64,000 nucleotides of DNA from Bacteroidota bacterium (GTDB lineage: Bacteria > Bacteroidota > Bacteroidia > NORP154): positions 1 to 64,000 of the forward strand of contig JACZWC010000019.1 in NCBI GenBank assembly GCA_022572355.1. The letters are read 5' to 3'. Both the position numbers and the translations under genes were made by a program. The notes beneath the pieces are model-generated. The model was not told the origin of the DNA. It searched no databases and saw only the letters and a list, made by a program, of their open reading frames with translations. Below are positions 8,421 through 15,318 of the stretch, piece by piece (positions within the stretch are counted from its first letter, which is position 1; the number at the start of each line of letters is the position of its first letter).

Positions 8421-9485
8421 ATGAAAGCAAAAGCATTAGTATTTAGTGAAAATGAATTTGGAAAGATAGATGGAAAGGTTGCAAATGGTCTTGTTAGATA
8501 CTCGGGACGATGGGAAATTGTTGGTGTTATAGACAGTACAAAGTCAGGTCTTGATGCAGGGGAATTTCTTGATGGAATAAAAAATGGAATCCCTATATAC
8601 CGGAGTATTGATGATGCCATAAAGAACTTGAATTATATTCCTGAAAATTTCATTTATGGCATTGCACCACTTGCATCATTCATTGACAGGGAACAGAGAA
8701 AGCTAATCGTAGCTGCCATGAGAAAAGGGATGAACATTATAAATGGCTTACCTGAATTTTTTACTGAGGATGACGAGTTTATGCAAAAAGCCAGTGAATA
8801 TGGGGTCGAAATCTATGATTTTAGAAAATCTCCGGATAGAAAAGACCTACATATGTTCTCAGGGAGCATCTTTAAAATTAAAACTCCCGTAGTTGTCGTA
8901 ACAGGTACAGATTGTGCTGTTGGCAAAAGAACAACTGCTCGAATTCTTGTTGAGGGCTTGAAAAGCAAAGGGGTAAACGCTGTATTTGTAACAACGGGAC
9001 AAACCGGCCTTCTCCAGGGGGCAAAGTATGGTATGGCCCTGGATGTTTTAACTTCAGGCTTTGCAACCGGGGAAGTCGAAAAAGCGGTTGTCGATGCCTC
9101 CGAAACAGAGCACCCGGACATAATCATTGTGGAAGGACAAGGTGCGTTGAGCCATCCTGCATTTACCTCATCCAGCGCTATCATAAGGGGATCAATGCCC
9201 AATGCAATAATTATCCAGCACCCGCCAAAAAGAAAGCACCGTTGTGATTATCCTGCCATACCTATGCCTACACTAGAAAGTGAGATAGAACTTAATGAGG
9301 TCTTTTCAAGATCAAAGGTAATTGCCATTACAATTAACCATGATGACATGACCGATGACGAATTGGAAAACACGATAGCGGAGTATGAAGACAGCTATAA
9401 ACTACCTACTACGGATACCTTAAAATATGGAAGCGATAAACTTATTAAAGCATTATTCGAGGCGTTTCCAGCACTGAAAAAATGA
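8421..9485 (+). CDS. DUF1611 / DgcN-type P-loop protein
   Basis: 354 residues. The N-terminal part (about 1-140) is a Rossmann-like region; the C-terminal part has a P-loop-like TGTDCAVGKRTTA at about 160-172, a conserved IIIVEGQGALSHP and the HPPKRKHR segment. This combination is DUF1611. Family members next to epimerases are reported in D-glutamate/dipeptide metabolism (DgcN N-acyltransferase), which would fit the neighbours: its stop overlaps the start of a PLP racemase (ATGA at 9482-9485), and a VanX-like dipeptidase follows. AGGAG 8 bases before ATG 8421 is a good ribosome binding site, unusual in this window. The exact reaction here is inferred. Confidence 0.78.
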   Translation: MKAKALVFSENEFGKIDGKVANGLVRYSGRWEIVGVIDSTKSGLDAGEFLDGIKNGIPIYRSIDDAIKNLNYIPENFIYGIAPLASFIDREQRKLIVAAMRKGMNIINGLPEFFTEDDEFMQKASEYGVEIYDFRKSPDRKDLHMFSGSIFKIKTPVVVVTGTDCAVGKRTTARILVEGLKSKGVNAVFVTTGQTGLLQGAKYGMALDVLTSGFATGEVEKAVVDASETEHPDIIIVEGQGALSHPAFTSSSAIIRGSMPNAIIIQHPPKRKHRCDYPAIPMPTLESEIELNEVFSRSKVIAITINHDDMTDDELENTIAEYEDSYKLPTTDTLKYGSDKLIKALFEAFPALKK

Positions 9486-10555
9486 GCATGCCTGATATAT
9501 CAACTCCAAGAATAGAGATAAACCTTGGGAAAATTGCCCATAATGCAAAAACATTGAAGGAACTTTATGGTTCAAAAGGCATCGCTGTAACTGGCGTCAC
9601 AAAAGTGGTTTGCGGAGACCCTAATATTGCTGAGGTTTTGGTAAATAGCGGAATAAGCATTCTTGCTGATTCAAGGATCACCAATATCAGGAGGATGCGC
9701 AATGCAGGCACACAAGCTCAATTTCTCCTGCTAAGAACACCCATTCCCAGCCAGGCCGATTCGGTTGTAAAAAATGCAGATATTAGTCTTAATTCAGAGC
9801 TTTCAGTTATCAAAGGACTTTCGAAGTCAGCTATAAAACAAGGTGTCACACATAAAATCATATTAATGGTGGAGTTGGGAGATCTAAGAGAGGGAATTAT
9901 GCCATCGGATTTAGAAAATGTGGTTAAAGAAGTATTGGTTCTGAAAGGAATTGAGCTTGTAGGTATAGGAACAAATCTGGCTTGTTTTGGAGGTATTGAA
10001 CCTGATGACGAGAAAATGGGACATTTATCTGCGATCGTGAAAAATATTGAAGAAAAGTTCGCACTGACATTAGCGTTTGTTTCCGGTGGAAACTCAGCCA
10101 ATTATAGTTGGTTTATATCCACAAAGGATACTGGGAAAATTAACAATTTACGATTGGGTGAATCGATCTTTTTAGGTTGTGAAACTCTTTACAGGAAACA
10201 CATACCAAGGTTATTCACAGATGCGTTTACACTAATTGCAGAGGTTATTGAATCAAAAATAAAACCGTCTGTACCTTATGGAAAGGTCCATCAGGATGCA
10301 TTTGGGAATACCCCAAAGTTTCAAGATCGTGGCCAAATAAGAAGGATTATACTGGGAGTTGGATTACAGGATGTTTTAGTTTCCGGTCTAACCCCTAAGT
10401 CGGATATCGACATTCTCGGAGCAAGCAGCGACCATATCATCGTCAATGCAAAGCAAATAGAATTAAAAGTTGGAGATGAAGTTTCATTTAACCTAAATTA
10501 TGGAGCTTTACTCTCATCTATGACTTCCCCATATGTAATTAAAAAATATAAGTAA
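9482..10555 (+). CDS. Alanine/ornithine-racemase-family PLP enzyme
   Basis: 357 residues. An N-terminal alanine-racemase-type PLP barrel begins with IEINLGKIAHNAKTL and carries the PLP lysine K41 in GVTKVVCGD, the version found in ornithine racemase (Orr) rather than in Alr. Further family markers are GIGTNLACFGG, VSGGNSANY and LRLGESIFLG; the C-terminal beta domain ends near SFNLNYGALLS. The reaction should be racemisation of an amino acid; the substrate could be ornithine, Ala, Glu or another. It overlaps the DUF1611 gene by 4 bp and precedes a D-Ala-D-Ala-dipeptidase homologue by 4 bp, so all three are likely one transcript. Confidence 0.82.
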   Translation: MSMPDISTPRIEINLGKIAHNAKTLKELYGSKGIAVTGVTKVVCGDPNIAEVLVNSGISILADSRITNIRRMRNAGTQAQFLLLRTPIPSQADSVVKNADISLNSELSVIKGLSKSAIKQGVTHKIILMVELGDLREGIMPSDLENVVKEVLVLKGIELVGIGTNLACFGGIEPDDEKMGHLSAIVKNIEEKFALTLAFVSGGNSANYSWFISTKDTGKINNLRLGESIFLGCETLYRKHIPRLFTDAFTLIAEVIESKIKPSVPYGKVHQDAFGNTPKFQDRGQIRRIILGVGLQDVLVSGLTPKSDIDILGASSDHIIVNAKQIELKVGDEVSFNLNYGALLSSMTSPYVIKKYK

Positions 10556-10559
10556 TCTT

Positions 10560-11237
10560 ATGACTGCTCAAGAATATTGCAAAATAATTGAACAAAAAGT
10601 ACGTCTGCAAAAGCAACTTCGTACAACTATTCCCATTAAAGAAGACAATTCTCCATTAGTCAGTTTAAAAGAATCGGGATTTAATTTAATATTCGAACCG
10701 TCTAGTAAAAAAGATTATAAATATTTTGTCAGGGAAGCTATCGTTGAAAAAATAGGTAGAATAAGCACCCTTTTAGGCAAGGATGATAAAGTATTGATAA
10801 TTCGTTCGGTATGGAGATCTTTTGCACATCAACAACTTATTAGGCAAAGAAAATCCGTGTTTCTGCAAAAAATACATCCCGAAAAATCAGTAGAGGAAAT
10901 CAGAGAATTAATTTCAGAGTTTATTGCTCCCAAAACAAAATCCATGCATGCAACCGGTGGGGCTGTGGATGCACTAATTTTCGATTTGAAAAATGACTGT
11001 GTAATGGACTTTGGAACTAATGATGGATATAATATAGACCTTAACAAAAAATGTTATCCATACCATCCTGATATTACACCTCAAGCGAAGAAGAATAGAA
11101 AACTACTGATAGGTTTGTTTGAAAAAGAGGATTTTGTATGTGAATTAGTAGAGTACTGGCACTTTGATTATGGTAATGTTATCTGGGCATTAGAAAAAGG
11201 AGAGAAACACTCCAAATATGGCATCATTAAAGCATAA
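10560..11237 (+). CDS. VanX-like D-Ala-D-Ala dipeptidase (peptidase M15D)
   Basis: 225 residues. The zinc and catalytic signature of VanX/DdpX is intact: SMHATGGAVD with His130 and Asp137, and EYWH with Glu198 and His201; R82 in IIRSVWR matches the VanX arginine region. No signal peptide, so cytoplasmic. Such enzymes cleave D-Ala-D-Ala or related D-containing dipeptides. In this cassette it could release a D-amino acid that the racemase then converts. No vanH/vanA or resistance regulators are present, so glycopeptide resistance is not implied. Confidence 0.85.
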   Translation: MTAQEYCKIIEQKVRLQKQLRTTIPIKEDNSPLVSLKESGFNLIFEPSSKKDYKYFVREAIVEKIGRISTLLGKDDKVLIIRSVWRSFAHQQLIRQRKSVFLQKIHPEKSVEEIRELISEFIAPKTKSMHATGGAVDALIFDLKNDCVMDFGTNDGYNIDLNKKCYPYHPDITPQAKKNRKLLIGLFEKEDFVCELVEYWHFDYGNVIWALEKGEKHSKYGIIKA

Positions 11238-11297
11238 ATAATCCTCAGATCATAGAAGTAATTGCTGTTATTAATTTTAAGTGGAAATTAATAAACA

Positions 11298-11429
11298 GCA
11301 CATAACACTGTATATAAAAAATAGGCGGAATGGCAGTAAATTCAAGTGTTGCAGCCCGTTTTAAGTTTTGTGTAACTTGATGGTGAATTGCCATACAGTC
11401 GCCTGCTTTTCATATACTCACCGTTATGC
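11298..11429 (+). other. attC-like recombination site of cassette 4
   Basis: 132 bp with R'' CATAAC (11301-11306) and R' GTTATG (11423-11428). The stem is long: TATATAAAAA-ATAGGCG (from 11311) pairs with CGCCTGCTTTTCATATA (to about 11416), then TGGCA with TGCCA and AATTCAAGT with ACTTGATGGTGAATT. It resembles the long attC sites of chromosomal super-integrons. Confidence 0.72.
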
Positions 11430-12465
11430 AACATAAGAAAACAAGATAAATTGAGATTACTTACATTAATTTTCATATCAATTATATTGACAAGTTGTAA
11501 CGGACAAGTTTCAACAGTCAAAGACACTACAGTTGATTTATCACAAGGAAAACTGACTTATTCAGTAAGTGGCGAAGGAACCAACTCAAGCTGGGAATTA
11601 GAAATATTATTTAATAAAAACAACGCAATAATTAAAGAGGAATATGCTCGGGGAGCTGGAAGAAAATATGTTTACGATAAGAAATCAAATGAAATCTTAG
11701 GACTTATTAGTGATGCGGCTTGGATTGGTATAGAAAAGGATAAATATTTTATTTACTACACCCCAAAGGAGCTAATCCAAGATGCTTTATCAAGTAATTA
11801 TGGAGACACTATAATGAACAAAACTCAAGAATTCAAAGATATCTTAGGATATAAATGTCAAAAATCCATTATAAAACATGGAAATCAGGTTACAGTTGAA
11901 GTTTGGACGACCGATAAAATCAAACCTGGAATTATATATCCTTGGACACCTTTGGTCTATGAAAATATAGCATTAGAATATGAGATTAAAATTCTTGGCA
12001 AAACTGACCGTAAGTATGTTATTCAAACCATATCAGATGATAAAATTGATGACAAGTATTTTGAGCATAATATCCCTGATGAATACTATTTGATAGTTCC
12101 TGCATCTATTTTTTCTATTGATAGTATGTGGACGAAAGATTATGAAGAGAATAATTTCAACTCTTTTACTTATCCTTACTACAATGACGGAAGACAATCA
12201 ACAATCAGACTACTTCAAACTGGACTCAACAAGATTGTTCAAACTAATAGCAATGAAAAAATCAGTATAAACTTTTTTGTAAACAAAGATGGGACTGTAA
12301 GTGACATCGAAGTATCTATTAATTACAAAGAAAGTGATGAAAGAATAGAAAAAATAAAGTCATTTGTTAAGTCTCTAAATGAATGGACACCTGCAAAGGT
12401 TAAAGGGAAACCAGTCAAATCGAAAGTGACAATATTTGGCTAATAAAGAAAATACGTTGCACAAC
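11424..12465 (+). mobile_element. Integron-like gene cassette 5, end of the series
   Basis: Starts G|TTATGCAAC (11423-11432); GTTGCACAAC at 12456-12465 is its reverse complement at 9 of 10 positions. No matching attC right half follows: from 12466 to truA there is ordinary non-coding DNA without a stem. This is therefore the junction with the chromosome or a deleted attC. Confidence 0.6.
11451..12443 (+). CDS. GLPGLI/DUF4412-like lipoprotein with TonB-C-like end (cassette gene)
   Basis: 330 residues from TTG 11451, which gives a clean signal peptide MRLLTLIFISIILTSC with lipobox; starts further upstream lie in the attC-like hairpin. Residues about 20-230 read like the GLPGLI/DUF4412 family of Bacteroidota periplasmic proteins (KYVYDKKSNEILGL ... 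KTQEFKDILGYKCQKS ... VEVWTTDKIKPG). The last about 70 residues (ISINFFVNKDGTVSDIEVS ... WTPAKVKGKPVKSKVTI) resemble a TonB C-terminal domain. Envelope function is likely but unknown. It stands alone in its cassette. Confidence 0.65.
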   Translation: MRLLTLIFISIILTSCNGQVSTVKDTTVDLSQGKLTYSVSGEGTNSSWELEILFNKNNAIIKEEYARGAGRKYVYDKKSNEILGLISDAAWIGIEKDKYFIYYTPKELIQDALSSNYGDTIMNKTQEFKDILGYKCQKSIIKHGNQVTVEVWTTDKIKPGIIYPWTPLVYENIALEYEIKILGKTDRKYVIQTISDDKIDDKYFEHNIPDEYYLIVPASIFSIDSMWTKDYEENNFNSFTYPYYNDGRQSTIRLLQTGLNKIVQTNSNEKISINFFVNKDGTVSDIEVSINYKESDERIEKIKSFVKSLNEWTPAKVKGKPVKSKVTIFG

Positions 12466-12670
12466 AATGAACTGTGCTGAAATCCAAGCTCCTTTCCTCT
12501 TTTCTTAATTTGCCACCGGGTTTTTGCTTCTGTAATTTTCGTCATCGACTAATCCGTTCTGTGATATAGCTGCCAAAAGCGAACATGTGTTTGTCGTGCG
12601 CCCTCTTCATTTACTCATTGCTTCACCATCCTTATTGTTCTTACTTTTACATTCGTTAAAAAACGAATCG

Positions 12671-13441
12671 ATGGCAAGGTATTTTTTAAAACTTTCCTAC
12701 AAGGGCACCCACTACCACGGTTGGCAGATTCAGGACAATGCAAACACGGTTCAACAAGAGATAAATACAGCCTTGTCCACAGTTTTGAATGAAGCAATAC
12801 TGTGTACCGGTTGCGGAAGAACAGACACTGGAGTCCATGCCAAAGAGTTCTTCGCGCATTTTGATGCAGAAAACGAAATAATGGATAGCAACACAGTAAT
12901 ATTCAAACTAAATGGTTGTCTGCCTCCAGATATTTCTATTGCCAGGTTGTGGGAAGTACCGCCAGATTCCAATGTACGGTTCGACGCTACTGCCAGAACG
13001 TATGAGTACGTCATCTCCCAGAAGAAAGATCCCTTTCTCAAGGAGCAGTCACACTACCTATTCGGAGCACTGGATCTTGGTTTGATGACAAAGGCAGCGC
13101 AACAACTTTTGAATTGCGAAGATTTTACAAGTTTCAGCAGATCAAACACACAGACAAAGACCAATTTATGTACCATCACAATTGCAGAATGGACAACTGG
13201 AAATCAGCGATTAACTTTTACAATTACTGCCAATCGTTTTTTACGAGGTATGGTGCGTGCTATTGTGGGCACCATGCTCGAAGTCGGGCAAGGGAAAATT
13301 TCAGTGGCTGATTTTGTTGAAATCATTGAGGCAAAGGACCGGACAAAAGCTGGATATTCGGTGCCCGCCGCAGGCCTTCACCTGACGAGCGTAGTATATC
13401 CAAAAGAATTGTTTATTTCACAGCTCAAGAGCACAAATTAA
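12671..13441 (+). CDS. truA: tRNA pseudouridine(38-40) synthase TruA
   Basis: 256 residues from ATG 12671 (MARYFLKLSYKGTHYHGWQ); the frame is open further upstream but that part has no homology-like content. The catalytic Asp lies in GRTDTGVHAKEFFAHF, and the second half shows FLRGMVRAIVGTMLEVG. It converts uridines 38-40 of the tRNA anticodon stem-loop to pseudouridine. Its stop is directly followed by the ATG of an ABC exporter, so they are co-transcribed. It is the first ordinary chromosomal gene after the cassette series. Confidence 0.95.
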   Translation: MARYFLKLSYKGTHYHGWQIQDNANTVQQEINTALSTVLNEAILCTGCGRTDTGVHAKEFFAHFDAENEIMDSNTVIFKLNGCLPPDISIARLWEVPPDSNVRFDATARTYEYVISQKKDPFLKEQSHYLFGALDLGLMTKAAQQLLNCEDFTSFSRSNTQTKTNLCTITIAEWTTGNQRLTFTITANRFLRGMVRAIVGTMLEVGQGKISVADFVEIIEAKDRTKAGYSVPAAGLHLTSVVYPKELFISQLKSTN

Positions 13442-15199
13442 ATGAGTAGTGAATCGGTATCAGGCAAGGCATTTGACGTTCCTCTGTTAAAGAGGGTGAT
13501 GAAATATGCAATACCTTATAAGAGAGCATTCATTTTGGGTTTTATTTTAACAGTTGTTCTTGCGTTAATGGCGATCATGCGTCCAATTCTCATCCTTTAC
13601 ACTTTTGATAACTACATCAATGTCTCGGATCTGGACGGTTTGCGAAACATGACCATATTGATGATCGGTTTGTTGCTCATCGAATCGCTGTTGCAATTTT
13701 ATAATACGTATTTGACCAACTGGATAGGGCAATCTGTGATCAGAGACCTTCGACTCACAGTTTACAAACACATCATTCGCTTTAAGCTTACCTACTTTGA
13801 CAATACGGCAATCGGTACGCTTGTCACGCGTTCCATTTCAGATATAGAAACCATTGCTGAAGTATTTTCTCAGGGCCTCTTGGTTATTATGGGTGATCTG
13901 CTTCAGTTGAGCATCGTCATCATAGCCATGTTCGTAATCAACTGGCAATTGGCACTGGTAAGCCTTGCCAGCATTCCATTGCTCATTTTCACCACCGTTA
14001 TGTTCAAACAAGCTCTTAAAGCCGCCTTTCGGGATGTAAGAACGCAGGTATCACGCCTCAATGCATTTGTTCAAGAGCACATTACGGGCATGAGTATTGT
14101 ACAAATATTTAATCGGGAGAAAGTTGAGCTGGAACGATTTAATAAGATCAACGAAGTTCATAAACAGGCGCACTTAAGAACCGTTTGGATCTTTTCAATC
14201 TTCTTCCCAATCATTGAGATTTTAGCAGCTATTTCTTTGGGATTGCTGGTTTGGTGGGGAATGAGCGGCGTATATGATGGTAATATTTCCAAAGGAGAGA
14301 TCATCGCATTTATCTTCTTCATCAATATGTTGTTCAGGCCCATACGGCAGCTGGCTGACAGATTCAATACGCTTCAAATGGGTATGGTTGGCGCGGAGCG
14401 CGTATTCAAAATCCTGGATACAGATTCGGTGATTGAAGATTCAGGTTCTAAAGATGCAACGAACGTTAAAGGCAGCATTCGATTTGACCAGGTGTGGTTC
14501 GCCTATAAAGATGAAAATTGGGTACTTAAAAATGTGAGCTTTGAAGTAAAAGAAGGAGAAACCATCGCCATTGTTGGAGCGACAGGTGCAGGTAAGACTT
14601 CAATCATCAATTTGCTTGGAAGATTTTATAGCATTAATAAGGGCCGGATATTGATAGATGGCATCGAAACCCAAGAATATTCATTGGAAGCATTGAGGAG
14701 CAGCACAGCGGTAGTCCTGCAGGATGTATTCCTGTTTTCAGATAGCATTTACAACAACATTACGTTGAATAACGAAAGCATTACATTAGAAACAGTACAG
14801 GAAGCTGCCAAAATTGTGGGTGTACACAACTTTATCATGAGCTTGCCTGGGGGCTACGACTACAATGTACAGGAAAGGGGTGCTGTTTTGTCGGTAGGCC
14901 AAAGACAGCTCATTGCCTTTTTACGAGCATATGTAAGCAATCCCAAGATTCTTGTTTTAGATGAAGCTACTTCCTCGGTGGATATAGAAACGGAACAATT
15001 GATACAACATGCCATTCAACAGCTCACCGCAAATCGTACTTCAATTGTAATCGCCCACAGATTGGCGACTATACAGGCGTCAGACATGATCATTGTAATG
15101 GACCATGGAGAGATTGTAGAGTCAGGGACACACAACGAATTACTAGCGCTAAATGGGCAGTATAGGAAGCTGTATGACCTGTCTCTAGTCGAGAGCTGA
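13442..15199 (+). CDS. ABC-type multidrug/lipid exporter (half-transporter)
   Basis: 585 residues with a fused membrane domain (six spans in about 25-300) and ATPase domain: Walker A GATGAGKTS near 379, Q-loop VLQDVFLFS, signature LSVGQRQL (Ser-Val replaces the usual Ser-Gly), Walker B ILVLDEATSSVD and H-loop IAHRLAT. It should work as a homodimer or with another half-transporter in the inner membrane; MsbA/YfiB-like. Substrate unknown. Its start abuts truA without a gap. Confidence 0.92.
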   Translation: MSSESVSGKAFDVPLLKRVMKYAIPYKRAFILGFILTVVLALMAIMRPILILYTFDNYINVSDLDGLRNMTILMIGLLLIESLLQFYNTYLTNWIGQSVIRDLRLTVYKHIIRFKLTYFDNTAIGTLVTRSISDIETIAEVFSQGLLVIMGDLLQLSIVIIAMFVINWQLALVSLASIPLLIFTTVMFKQALKAAFRDVRTQVSRLNAFVQEHITGMSIVQIFNREKVELERFNKINEVHKQAHLRTVWIFSIFFPIIEILAAISLGLLVWWGMSGVYDGNISKGEIIAFIFFINMLFRPIRQLADRFNTLQMGMVGAERVFKILDTDSVIEDSGSKDATNVKGSIRFDQVWFAYKDENWVLKNVSFEVKEGETIAIVGATGAGKTSIINLLGRFYSINKGRILIDGIETQEYSLEALRSSTAVVLQDVFLFSDSIYNNITLNNESITLETVQEAAKIVGVHNFIMSLPGGYDYNVQERGAVLSVGQRQLIAFLRAYVSNPKILVLDEATSSVDIETEQLIQHAIQQLTANRTSIVIAHRLATIQASDMIIVMDHGEIVESGTHNELLALNGQYRKLYDLSLVES

Positions 15200-15200
15200 A

Positions 15201-15305
15201 AGATTGCTTCGTCCTTTGTCCCTGCCTACCGTCAGGCAGGCTCGCATGACGGACTTGAATAATATCGTCATTGCGAGCCGCAGAATGCGGAGAAGTAATC
15301 TATCA
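15201..15305. repeat. REP-like inverted pair between convergent genes
   Basis: AGATTGCTTC...GCTCGCATGACGG (15201-15251) is followed after about 14 bp by its inverted counterpart CGTCATTGCGAGC...GAAGTAATCT (15266-15301). An inner CCTGCC...GGCAGG stem is present. The same unit flanks the GIY-YIG gene at 31.6-32.0 kb. Here it sits between convergent genes and could also stop transcription. Confidence 0.75.
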
Positions 15306-15318
15306 CCTTAGCTTAGAA

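Larger units (their letters stand above)
8339..11423 (+). mobile_element. Integron-like gene cassette 4 (three genes)
   Basis: Starts G|TTAGTGCC (8338-8346). GCACATAAC at 11298-11306 matches the expected GCACTAAC except for one extra A. It ends at G|TTATGC (11423). At about 3.1 kb with three co-oriented, overlapping or closely spaced genes it is much larger than the usual one-gene cassette. Confidence 0.6.

Noticed and set aside
10560-11237. VanX homologue as evidence of vancomycin resistance
   Set aside because: No vanH, vanA/B ligase or VanRS genes are present; the neighbours point to D-amino-acid metabolism.
12587-12670. 28-codon upstream extension of truA
   Set aside because: The extension is hydrophobic with no family match; MARYFLKLSYKG at 12671 is the normal TruA start.
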